15,669 nt of DNA, taken from positions 1-15,669 of the forward strand of contig NZ_CAMIIE010000066.1 of the NCBI RefSeq assembly GCF_946222605.1, read 5' to 3'. The number at the start of each line of letters is the position of its first letter. Position 1 is the stretch's first letter. Made by a program: the position numbers and the translations under genes. Shown here in pieces: positions 5,535 through 13,163 of the stretch. A model generated the notes under the pieces. That model made no database searches and had not been told where the DNA came from. It saw nothing but the letters and a program-made list of their open reading frames with translations. The stretch is from an uncultured Acidocella sp. Lineage in GTDB: Bacteria > Pseudomonadota > Alphaproteobacteria > Acetobacterales > Acetobacteraceae.

Positions 5535-8500
5535 TCAACCCAACCCCACCTGGCCCAAGGCCGCCTCCGGCACCGCCATGGTTGCGGCCCGCGCGGTCCA
5601 GACCAGCAGGCAGCGCACGGGGCGGCCAGGGTGGATCTGACGCAGCACAGCGCGATAGGCGGCCAGCTGGGCGAGATATTTTTCCGGGATTCCGGCCGCG
5701 TCCGCAGGGGGATTTCTGTCGGTCTTGTAGTCGGCGATGAGGATCTCCTCCGGACCGATGAAAACCCGGTCCGCGATGCCCGCCACTTCCCGCCCGGCAA
5801 CGACGCCCGCCAGCTCCATTTCCGCCACCGAACCAGGGCCGAACAGCGGCGCCAGCGCCGGCTCATGCAGAATTTTCAGGACGGAGGCGCAAATTTCCGC
5901 CGCCTCCGGGGCCAGAGCCGGCTGCGCGGCAAGATAGGCCAACGCCGCCGCCTCCCGCGCCGGCACCGCCACGCCGGGCAGATGCTGCAGCAACGCATGC
6001 ACCGCCACACCGCGCGCCATGGCGGCGGCGCGGCGCGAGGCCGGGCTTTGCGGTCCGGCCAGCGGGCTGATGGCGAGGGCGGCGCGGGAGGTTTCATCCG
6101 CCACCCGGCTGGGGACGATTCGCTGCGGGCCCGGTGCCTCCTTCGGCGCGGGGGCGGCCTTCCAGTCCGGCGCGCGCCCCGCCCAGGCGGGGAGATCGGC
6201 CCGCGGCTTGCTGCGGGCCTGGGAGGCGCCGTCCGGTGCGGCGCTCTGCGGGCAATCATACAGCAGCACGCCGTCCTCGTCGCGCGCGCCCAGCCGGGCG
6301 AAGCCCTGCTTTACCGCCTCGTACCAGCACTCAGCCGGCAATGCGCGCCGGCCGGCGGCGCCGCAGATCAGCAACTCATCCTCGGCCCGGGTCAGCGCCA
6401 CATAGAGCAGGCGGTTATATTCATCGAGCTGGGCGCGGCGCAGCGCCTCCTGCTCATGGGCCAGCACCGCCGGGCGCAGCGCCGCGCGCGGGCAGAGCAC
6501 CGGCAGCCGGTAGGATGCCTGCGGCACGTCCAGCCAGAACAGGCTGCCCTCGGCCTGCGGCAGGCCGGTGGTGTCGGGCATGATCACGATCGGCGCCTGC
6601 AAGCCCTTGGCGCCATGCACGGTCATGATCCGCACCTCGTCGCTCCCGGCCTCGGATTCGCGCTTGATCGCGGTTTCGCTGGCCCGCAGCTTCTGCACGA
6701 AAAGCTGCAGACTGCCCGGCTCGGCGATAGAGAATTGCAGCGCCTCGGCCAGGAATTCGTCCAGCGGCTCCGCCGCCTCGGCGCCAAAGCGCGCCAGCAG
6801 CCTGGCCCGCCCGCCCAGCGCCCCCAGCGCCTCGGAGAGCAGGGCGAACGGCGTGTCATAATCCGCGCGGGCGCGTAGCGCCTCGAAATAGGCTTTCGGA
6901 GCCTGCCAGTCAGTGCGCTCATCGGCCCGGGCATAGAGCGCGCCCAAGAGCGAGCCAGGGCGGCCCAGCGCCAGCTCCATCAGGCTGTCATCGGTCAGCC
7001 CGCCCAAGGGCGAGACCAGGAATTGCGCGAAGGCGAGATCATCCTCGGGCAGCAGCAGCGCGTCGCACAGCGCCAGCATGTCCGCCACCGCCGGCTGCCG
7101 CGGCAGCACCATACGGTCCAGCCCCGCCACCTCGATGCCGCGTGCCTTCAGCTCGGAGGTCACGGCGCCGACAATCGCCCCGCGCGAGCGCACCAGAATG
7201 AGAAAATCCCCAGGCCGCGCCAGCCGGTCTTTCGCCGGCAGCGGCTGCGTCAGCCGCATTTCGATATAGGCCGCCAATCGCCCCGCCAACGCCGCGACGG
7301 CGGATTCAGCGCTCTGATACTCATCCAGCACCTGCCAGTCCGGCGCCGCCTGCGCCTCTTCGGCGACACTCAGCGGCCAGAGCGCCACCTCGCCGGCCTG
7401 GCCCCGCCTGGCCACGCCATGGCGCAGCCGCTCACCCGGCGCCACCACACCCTGGCGGGCAAAGCCTTCGGCAAACACGGCATCGGTGAGTTCCAGCACC
7501 GGCGCGGTGGAGCGGAAGGAGACGGAGAGCGCGCCATCCAGCCAGCCCTGCCCCGCCTGCTGCGCCGCCCGCCGGAATTTATCCCGGTTGGCATCGAAGC
7601 TTTTCAGATCCGCGCCCTGGAAGGAGAAGATCGACTGTTTCGGATCCCCCACCGCGAAAATGCTGCGCCCGGCCGCGCGCGCCCCTTCACCCGCGAAAAA
7701 CTCGGCGGCGATGGCGTTGGCGATGTCCCATTGCGCCGGGGCGGTGTCCTGCACCTCGTCCAGCAACAGATGCTCGATGCCGCCATCCAGCTTGTACAAT
7801 ACCCAGGCCGCTCCTGGATCGATCAGAAGTTCCGAGGTCTGCGCGATGAGATCGCCATAAGAGAGCTCGGAGGCCAGACGCTTCTCCGCCCGCTCCGCCA
7901 GCCCCACCGGGGCGAGAATATCCAGCAGCGCGGCGTTGATGCGCAGCAGCCGGATCAGCTTCAGCCGGTCCTGCAACGTCAGCACACGCTCGGCCTCTTT
8001 CTGGAATTCGGCCTTGATCCGGTCTTCCTCGGCAGCGAGGGTCTTGCCGCAAAACCCTTTCAGCGTGCGCGGCTCACCGGCGGTGGTGAGGCAGATGCCA
8101 GCCCAGACCTCACGCGTCGCGATGCGCTCAGGCTGCGACAGCGCCAGCCAATCCAGCCCCGGCCAGGCCCATTTCTGACCGCTGGCATTGCCGCGTGAGG
8201 CCACAGCGTTGAGCGCCTCGCGCAATACGCCTTCACGCGGCGGGTTCACCAGATCCGCCAGCAGCACCGCCTCATCCTCATCCTGCGCGCCCAAGGCGGC
8301 CCGCAGCAGCGCCGCCCGCGCCGGGGCCGGCTCATCCAGAAACGCCTTTTCCGCCTTTTGCACGAATTTGCCGCTGAGATCGGCAAAGCGCAGCTCGTCG
8401 ATCTCCGCCGCCAGCACCTCCACCGCCGCGCGCGCCGCGGGGCTGGCCAGCACCTGCTCGCGCGCCGCGCGCAGCCGCAGGGCCGCCGCCTCGTCATCGG

Positions 8501-8936
8501 CCACGGTGAAATACGGCGAGAGCCGTGCCTCCAGCGGGAAGCGGCGCAGCAGCGACTGGCAGAAGGCATGGATCGTCTCGATCCGCATCCCCCCTGGCAG
8601 ATCCAGCACCTCCGCGAATAGCCGCCGGGCACGGGCGAGCGTGGCCGCATCCGCCACCACATCCAGCGCCTGCAATGCGGCGCGCAGCCTCTCCTGCGGC
8701 AGCGCCACCCATTCGCCCAGCCGCCGGTTGAGGCGAATGCGCATCTCCGCCGCCGCCGCCTTGGTGTAGGTGAGGCAGAGAATGCGCTCCGGCGGCGTGC
8801 CCGCCAGCATCAGCCGCAACAGCCGGTCGGTCAGCAGCTTGGTCTTGCCGCTGCCGGCGGAGGCGGCAACGAAGGCTGAAATCGCCGGGTTGGAGGCGCG
8901 TTGCTGCTCCTGGTTGGCCTGCTCAATCGCCCCCAT
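5535..8936 (-). CDS. addA: Double-strand break repair helicase-nuclease AddA
   Basis: A 1133-residue protein, the motor and nuclease subunit of AddAB, the RecBCD counterpart that resects double-strand ends and loads RecA. The UvrD-type helicase begins with Walker A ASAGSGKT (25-32). It continues with the Walker B box LLLDEVQD (DE at 393-394), FAVGDPKQSIFSFQGAD, MTVHGAKGLQ and LLYVALTRAEDEL. The C-terminal PD-(D/E)xK nuclease shows MARGVAVHALL and ILIADYKTDRNPP, with D1069 and K1071 as catalytic residues. The start at ATG 8936 is chosen because GGGGAGG (8943-8949) sits six bases before it. A longer reading from ATG 8942 or beyond would bury that site. The gene overlaps the end of addB by 14 bases, so the two subunits are probably made in coupled, balanced amounts. 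The family is often annotated as alphaproteobacterial-type AddA. Confidence 0.97.
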   Translation of the reverse strand: MGAIEQANQEQQRASNPAISAFVAASAGSGKTKLLTDRLLRLMLAGTPPERILCLTYTKAAAAEMRIRLNRRLGEWVALPQERLRAALQALDVVADAATLARARRLFAEVLDLPGGMRIETIHAFCQSLLRRFPLEARLSPYFTVADDEAAALRLRAAREQVLASPAARAAVEVLAAEIDELRFADLSGKFVQKAEKAFLDEPAPARAALLRAALGAQDEDEAVLLADLVNPPREGVLREALNAVASRGNASGQKWAWPGLDWLALSQPERIATREVWAGICLTTAGEPRTLKGFCGKTLAAEEDRIKAEFQKEAERVLTLQDRLKLIRLLRINAALLDILAPVGLAERAEKRLASELSYGDLIAQTSELLIDPGAAWVLYKLDGGIEHLLLDEVQDTAPAQWDIANAIAAEFFAGEGARAAGRSIFAVGDPKQSIFSFQGADLKSFDANRDKFRRAAQQAGQGWLDGALSVSFRSTAPVLELTDAVFAEGFARQGVVAPGERLRHGVARRGQAGEVALWPLSVAEEAQAAPDWQVLDEYQSAESAVAALAGRLAAYIEMRLTQPLPAKDRLARPGDFLILVRSRGAIVGAVTSELKARGIEVAGLDRMVLPRQPAVADMLALCDALLLPEDDLAFAQFLVSPLGGLTDDSLMELALGRPGSLLGALYARADERTDWQAPKAYFEALRARADYDTPFALLSEALGALGGRARLLARFGAEAAEPLDEFLAEALQFSIAEPGSLQLFVQKLRASETAIKRESEAGSDEVRIMTVHGAKGLQAPIVIMPDTTGLPQAEGSLFWLDVPQASYRLPVLCPRAALRPAVLAHEQEALRRAQLDEYNRLLYVALTRAEDELLICGAAGRRALPAECWYEAVKQGFARLGARDEDGVLLYDCPQSAAPDGASQARSKPRADLPAWAGRAPDWKAAPAPKEAPGPQRIVPSRVADETSRAALAISPLAGPQSPASRRAAAMARGVAVHALLQHLPGVAVPAREAAALAYLAAQPALAPEAAEICASVLKILHEPALAPLFGPGSVAEMELAGVVAGREVAGIADRVFIGPEEILIADYKTDRNPPADAAGIPEKYLAQLAAYRAVLRQIHPGRPVRCLLVWTARAATMAVPEAALGQVGLG

Positions 8937-11811
8937 TCTCATCCTCCCCGCCCCATTCGGCGCGGCGCGACAGGCCGGCATAATCATCGAACCGGTTTTC
9001 CCGCTCCGGATGCGGCGCGGCGAGAAAGGCCGTTGCCGGGTCTGCGAACTTCGCCAGCAGCGCGGGCAGCTCGCCGGCCCGCTCGACCACTTCGCGCAGC
9101 GCCTCGGGCGTTTTCAGCACCACATTCTGCGCCCCGGCCGCCGCCCGGCCGGAGAGCGCCACGTAGAGCAACTCCACCGCCTCACCCTCAAATTCCGGAC
9201 CAAACGCGCCGCGCCGCGCCATCGCCGCCTCCAGCGGCAGCTGCGGGGCGATGCCGGCTTTCACCTGCTTCTCGGACGGGACATTGCCGGTCTTGTAGTC
9301 GATGATCCTGATCCCGCCTTGCGCGTCGCGCTCGATGCGGTCGGCCCGGCCCTTCAGCGTGAAACCGCCCGGCATCTGCCATTCGCCCGGCTGCTCCAGC
9401 GCCTGGGCGGCGGGCGGGCCATGTTCGGCCAGACGGGCACGCTCCTCCGCCACCAACCATTCAGCGATGCGCCCGAGCCGCGCCCCCCACCATTGCGCCA
9501 ACGCGGCGCGCGGGCGTTGCTGGCGCATCGCCACCTCCAGCGCATTGCGCAGCCGGGCTGGGGCATCGGGCGCGGTGATGTCGCCGGTTTTGAAAAACGC
9601 CGCCAGCCCGGCATGCACCACATCGCCGAACTGGCTGGCGTCGCTCTCCTCATCCAGCGCCTCCAGCGGCGCCAGCTTCAGGATCTTGCGGGCATAGATC
9701 GCGTAAGGATCGACCATCAGCGTCGCGATGTCGGAAATGGAATAGGTTTTCGGCCGCGCATGGGCCGGCGGGCGCGGCTGCGGCTTGGCCCGGCGACTGC
9801 GCTCGACCGGCAGATCGAGCTGCCCGACCCACAGCCCCGCCTCATGTGCGGGCAGGCTCTGCCCCTGCCCGGCCAGCATCGCGGCCAGACGCGTCAGCCA
9901 GCGCGCGGGTACCGCCGGGGCGCGCTCGCGCCGGTTCGGCGTGGCCAGCACCACCTGCCGGCAGGCGCAGGCGAGCGAGAAAAACCCATGCGCCGCCTGG
10001 CCGATCTTACGTTCCGGGCTGGGCAGCCCGGCGGCACGGCGCATCGGGCGCGAGAGCCAGGGGCCGGGCTCTTCCGGCGATGGCCACACACCCTCCACCA
10101 GCCCGCCCAGCACCGCCACATCCACGCTCTGCAACGCCGCCTCCTGAATGCCCCAGATGGCGATGCGCGGATGCCCGTCCTTGGCGCGCGGCTTGCGCAC
10201 GCTCTGCCCGGCGATCAGCGCATCCAGCAGCTCCGGCAGATCCGCCGGATCCATCTCCGGCATCTCAGCCAGCGCCACCAGACTTTCGGAGAGCACAGAA
10301 GAGAGCGCATTGCCCGCCTCGCCCAGCCAAAGCCGCGCCGGGCCGGGCTCATCCGGCGTCGCCGCCAGCGCCTCCCCGGCCTCGATCAAGGCGGTGAGCG
10401 CCGCCACCGGCGAGACCGCGACCGGCAGCGCCAGCGGCGCCAGCATCGCTTCCAGCCGGGTGAGGAAATCCTGCTCCGCCTGGTGCTCGCCCTTCAGCCG
10501 GAAGCGCAACCCCTCCAGCCCCGGCGGCGGGCGCGGGCCGCGCAGAGCGTGGCGCTCCAGCTTGCGGGCCATGCCGCGGAAATCCAGCGGCGCCAACCCG
10601 CCGGTGGCGAGCGGATGCTTCAGCAAAGCCAGCAGCGGCAGCGGCGCGTAGCCCTCGCGCGCGGCGCGGGCGAGCAGGCGCAGATACACAGCCGGCGGGG
10701 TGGCGGAGAGCGGCTCGCCGGCACTGTCATCCGCGGTGATGCCAAAGCGCTTCAGCGCCGCCCCCACCCGCGCCGCCAGCGCCCGGTCCGGCGTGATCAG
10801 CGCGGCACTCTGCCCCGGTATCTGCAGGGCCTCGCGCAGGATCATCGCGATCGCCACCGCATTCTGCGCCTCGTCCCCGGTCTCCAGCCGGGAGAGCCCG
10901 GCCAGATCCAGCGCCACCGGTTCCTGCCAGGCGGAGAGCGCGGCGGCGGGCAGCAAGGCGCGGGAGAGCAGCGCCCCGCGTCCGCTTGGCATTGCGCCCG
11001 GCAGCGCCTCCACCTCTTCCACCCGCGCCCCGATATCGGCCAGCAGCCGGGCGATGCCGCCTTGGGCGTGCGAGTCCTCCACCCCCTCCCAGGCTTCGGG
11101 AGCCAGATGCGGATCGAACCCCGGCAAAATCAGCCGCCCTTGCGGCAGCTTCGCCACCATCTCCGCCATGCGGGCGATGGCCGGCGTACCCTCCGCCGCG
11201 ACCATCCAGACCGGCCCGGCGGGCGGGTTTTCGCCCCAGGCCTTCGCTTGCGCCTCGATCAACAGCGCCAGACGCTTCGCCGGGTTCATCACCCCTTCGG
11301 CGTCCAGAATGGCCGGCCAGGCATGGGTGACGATGGTGAGGAATTCCAGCGTTTTCTGCCAATGTTCCGCGAATTCCGCCGGCGCCAGTCCCGGCAGGGC
11401 GGCGGCGAGATCCACCCCGGCATGGTCGGCCTCATCCAGCAGCGTCGCGAAGTCCGCCGCCAGGCTCCAGGCGGCGGGGAGCTTCTGCGGCGCGCCGCTC
11501 TCCTGCGGCTTTTGCAGGATCAGCCGTGCCAGCAGCGCCTGCCGCCGCGCGGGGGCGATGGCGGGGGGCAGCGAAAACCCGGCCGAGAGCAGCAGCCCGG
11601 CCTCGTCGATATTGCCCAGCGCCACAATGCGCGGCAGCAGCAGCGCCTTGCCCGCATTGGCCTCCAGAAACGCCGCCCCCAGCGCCTGCGCCGCACGCCG
11701 GCTGGGCAGAATGATCAGCCCCTCATGCGCCCCGCCCTCCGCCAGCCAGAGCCGGGCCAGAGACGGCAGAAACGCGGCCTCCGGCGCAAAGGCCCCGATC
11801 CGCAAACTCAC
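8923..11811 (-). CDS. addB: Double-strand break repair protein AddB (alphaproteobacterial type)
   Basis: A 962-residue partner of AddA that supplies the second nuclease and, in well-studied relatives, recognises Chi-like sites. The N-terminal half looks like an inactivated superfamily-1 helicase. Motif Ia-like LIILPSRRAAQAL is visible (about 32-44), but there is no GxGKT Walker A. The C-terminal nuclease has FGDVVHAGLAAFF, then LKGRADRIE and RIIDYKTGNVPSEKQ (D838, K840), followed by QLPLEAAM. This is a complete PD-(D/E)xK site. Only two cysteines occur in the whole protein (both in SLACACR), so the four-cysteine iron-sulfur cluster of Bacillus AddB is absent. The start is GTG 11811, overlapping the upstream stop as GTGA. 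The gene is followed by addA with a 14-base overlap. Confidence 0.95.
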   Translation of the reverse strand: MSLRIGAFAPEAAFLPSLARLWLAEGGAHEGLIILPSRRAAQALGAAFLEANAGKALLLPRIVALGNIDEAGLLLSAGFSLPPAIAPARRQALLARLILQKPQESGAPQKLPAAWSLAADFATLLDEADHAGVDLAAALPGLAPAEFAEHWQKTLEFLTIVTHAWPAILDAEGVMNPAKRLALLIEAQAKAWGENPPAGPVWMVAAEGTPAIARMAEMVAKLPQGRLILPGFDPHLAPEAWEGVEDSHAQGGIARLLADIGARVEEVEALPGAMPSGRGALLSRALLPAAALSAWQEPVALDLAGLSRLETGDEAQNAVAIAMILREALQIPGQSAALITPDRALAARVGAALKRFGITADDSAGEPLSATPPAVYLRLLARAAREGYAPLPLLALLKHPLATGGLAPLDFRGMARKLERHALRGPRPPPGLEGLRFRLKGEHQAEQDFLTRLEAMLAPLALPVAVSPVAALTALIEAGEALAATPDEPGPARLWLGEAGNALSSVLSESLVALAEMPEMDPADLPELLDALIAGQSVRKPRAKDGHPRIAIWGIQEAALQSVDVAVLGGLVEGVWPSPEEPGPWLSRPMRRAAGLPSPERKIGQAAHGFFSLACACRQVVLATPNRRERAPAVPARWLTRLAAMLAGQGQSLPAHEAGLWVGQLDLPVERSRRAKPQPRPPAHARPKTYSISDIATLMVDPYAIYARKILKLAPLEALDEESDASQFGDVVHAGLAAFFKTGDITAPDAPARLRNALEVAMRQQRPRAALAQWWGARLGRIAEWLVAEERARLAEHGPPAAQALEQPGEWQMPGGFTLKGRADRIERDAQGGIRIIDYKTGNVPSEKQVKAGIAPQLPLEAAMARRGAFGPEFEGEAVELLYVALSGRAAAGAQNVVLKTPEALREVVERAGELPALLAKFADPATAFLAAPHPERENRFDDYAGLSRRAEWGGEDENGGD
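8943..8949 (-). promoter_or_regulatory. Ribosome binding site of addA inside the end of addB
   Basis: GGGGAGG on the minus strand, six bases before the addA ATG at 8936. It is one of the best Shine-Dalgarno matches in the window. It lies within the last codons of addB, so addA translation can start where addB translation ends. It decides the addA start. Confidence 0.75.
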
Positions 11812-12533
11812 GTGGAATTACCCACTTCCCGCGCCGCCAGCAGCTCCTCGGCGCGGAGTATATCTTCCGGCGTGGTCAAATGCAGCCAGACGCCGTCATG
11901 CACGATGGCATTCAGCCGCCCCGCCGCCAGCGCCTCGTCCCAGAGCCGGTTCATCGAAAACCGCTCCACCTTGTCACTATGCAGCAGCGCGGTGGTGGCA
12001 ATCTGGATGCCGGAATAGAGATAAGGGGCCACCTCGCGCTCCTCGCGCCGGCGCAACCCCGCCTCGCGGTCCCAGACGAAATCGCCAAAGCGCGTCTCGG
12101 CAATGGTGCCGGCCGAGCGGGCCAGCAGCAGCATCGCATCCTCACGCCTTGGATCGAACGCCTCCGCCAGACGCGGCAATGCCGCGGAGGGACCATCCAC
12201 CCAATAGGAATCGCCATTGAGGATATAAAACGGCGCATCCGGCAGCAGCGCCTCGGCGGCCATCGCCGCCAGGGCGCCGCCGGTCTCCAGCAGGCTCTCC
12301 TCGCGGCGCACCGTCACCCCCTCATAGCGATCGAAAAACGCCTCGATCTGCTCGGCCAGATGAAACGCATTCACGATCACCTTGCGCACCCCGGCATCGC
12401 GCAGCCGGGACATGGTATGGGCCAGGATCGGCTGCCCGGCGAGGTTCAGCAGCGGCTTCGGGGTGGAATCGCTGAGCGGGCGCATCCGCTCGCCCAGCCC
12501 CGCACATAAAATCACGGCCGTATCAGGTCGCAT
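11808..12533 (-). CDS. murU: Nucleotidyltransferase, probable N-acetylmuramate-1-phosphate uridylyltransferase MurU
   Basis: A 241-residue sugar-phosphate nucleotidyltransferase. The N-terminus has the nucleotide-binding signature LCAGLGERMRPLSDSTPKPL, with GLGERMRP at 12-19 and PKP at 25-27. ETGG (83-86) and the metal-binding NGD (106-108) follow. These match MurU, which joins UTP and MurNAc-1-phosphate to give UDP-MurNAc in the peptidoglycan recycling bypass. Generic NTP transferases of similar length cannot be fully excluded, but the position next to tsaE and addB is typical of MurU in alphaproteobacteria. ATG 12533 has GAGAGG five bases upstream and overlaps the end of tsaE by 11 bases. 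The TGA overlaps the GTG start of addB. The kinase AmgK, which makes its substrate and usually sits next to it, is not in this window. Confidence 0.82.
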   Translation of the reverse strand: MRPDTAVILCAGLGERMRPLSDSTPKPLLNLAGQPILAHTMSRLRDAGVRKVIVNAFHLAEQIEAFFDRYEGVTVRREESLLETGGALAAMAAEALLPDAPFYILNGDSYWVDGPSAALPRLAEAFDPRREDAMLLLARSAGTIAETRFGDFVWDREAGLRRREEREVAPYLYSGIQIATTALLHSDKVERFSMNRLWDEALAAGRLNAIVHDGVWLHLTTPEDILRAEELLAAREVGNST

Positions 12534-12960
12534 CGAAACCTCTCACATCCCCTTCAATCTCAACCATCCGCCCGTCGCCATCCAGCGAAAACCGCAGGTG
12601 CCAGGCGCCGGGCGGGGTCATTTCACCCAGCCGCTCGGGCCATTCCACCAAAGCGATGCCCTCCAGCGCCTCGTCCCAGCCCAGCTCCTCCAGCCCCGCC
12701 GGACCATCCAGCCGCCAGAGATCATAATGCCAGATCTGGGTGCCATCCGGGGCGTCATATGTTTGCACCAGCGTGAAGGTTGGGCTCGGCACGGTCAGCC
12801 GCGCATCCCCGAGCCGGGCGCGGATAAAGGCGCGCGCGAAGCTGGACTTCCCCGCCCCCAGCGGGCCTTCCAGCAGCAGCACGTCCCCGGCGCGCGCGAT
12901 CGCGGCCAGTTTTTCCCCCAGGCTCTGCGTCTCCGACTCGTCCCTCAGCTTCAGGCGCAT
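12523..12960 (-). CDS. tsaE: tRNA threonylcarbamoyladenosine biosynthesis ATPase TsaE
   Basis: A 145-residue P-loop ATPase, the usual length. It drives the TsaBDE complex that places threonylcarbamoyl on A37 of ANN-decoding tRNAs. Walker A is EGPLGAGKSS (31-40). PSPTFTLVQTY (58-68), the HYDLWR switch with D80 (78-83) and VEWPERL with E106-W107 (105-111) are all family signatures. It is the first gene of the minus-strand operon. ATG 12960 is preferred to the in-frame TTG 12975, which lies inside the adjacent repeat, but neither codon has a Shine-Dalgarno site. The palindromic repeat begins one base upstream of the ATG, so the promoter and leader must come from the repeat or from beyond it. In many alphaproteobacteria a kinase domain is fused to or follows TsaE; here it stands alone. 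Confidence 0.94.
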   Translation of the reverse strand: MRLKLRDESETQSLGEKLAAIARAGDVLLLEGPLGAGKSSFARAFIRARLGDARLTVPSPTFTLVQTYDAPDGTQIWHYDLWRLDGPAGLEELGWDEALEGIALVEWPERLGEMTPPGAWHLRFSLDGDGRMVEIEGDVRGFDAT

Positions 12961-12961
12961 A

Positions 12962-13105
12962 AGAGACCGTTTCAAAAGTCAGTCTGGTGAGTCGTCAAGT
13001 GGTGGGTTTCGAGCACCGGCGCGCAGCGTACACCAAGTACGTGAGCACCGGCGCGCAGAAACGCGCCGCTTGACGGCCGCCAGAGTGGCTTTGGAAACGG
13101 TCTCT
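12962..13105. repeat. 144-bp nested palindromic repeat element (candidate MITE/REP-like unit)
   Basis: The ends AGAGACCGTTTC (12962-12973) and GAAACGGTCTCT (13094-13105) are perfect 12-base terminal inverted repeats. The similarity continues as imperfect arms of about 49 bases (12962-13010 with 13058-13105) with G-T wobbles, four or five mismatches and a one-base bulge. The wobbles suggest that RNA or single-stranded folding is preserved. The interior holds two exact copies of the 16-mer GAGCACCGGCGCGCAG (13011-13026 and 13043-13058) on either side of a small hairpin. TA flanks the left end (12960-12961) and TA occurs at the right end (13105-13106), which is compatible with a 2-bp target duplication. 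It fills most of the gap between the divergent tsaE and ferredoxin reductase genes. It has no coding capacity. Confidence 0.75.
13011..13058 (+). repeat. Direct 16-mer pair flanking a central mini-hairpin inside the palindromic element
   Basis: GAGCACCGGCGCGCAG occurs exactly at 13011-13026 and 13043-13058. Between them, CGTAC (13027-13031), loop ACCAA and GTACG (13037-13041) form a perfect five-base stem. The unit forms the apex of the larger inverted repeat and could be a protein-binding site or a stable stem-loop in RNA. Confidence 0.8.
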
Positions 13106-13163
13106 AGATTGTTTTGCCGGGACCGGCTTGATTGGAAAAGGGGGCCGGGGCAAAGCAGAGCGC

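Noticed and set aside
5480..5866. Long N-terminal extension of thioredoxin reading into addA
   Set aside because: The extension is the wrong frame of the addA 3' end. The ATG at 5479 has a ribosome site and yields a standard-length thioredoxin.
5523..6878. Plus-strand frame opposite the 3' half of addA
   Set aside because: Antisense shadow of the AddA helicase-nuclease C-terminal half, with no domain or start signal.
8770..12018. Very long plus-strand frame opposite addB (1082 codons)
   Set aside because: Same pattern: Arg/Gln/Pro-rich, low complexity, no motifs, fully antisense to a well-supported addB.
13011..13058. Two identical 16-mers considered as a CRISPR remnant
   Set aside because: Only two copies with a 16-base spacer that is itself a hairpin, embedded in a larger inverted repeat; no cas genes and no further units.
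12962..13105. The large palindrome considered as an intrinsic terminator
   Set aside because: It lies between divergent gene starts, not at gene ends, and has no T-tract after either arm.
13128..13163. Upstream TTG extension of the ferredoxin reductase
   Set aside because: It adds a short basic stretch (IGKGGRGKAER) not typical of the family; the ATG at 13164 gives the normal N-terminus just before the FAD motif.
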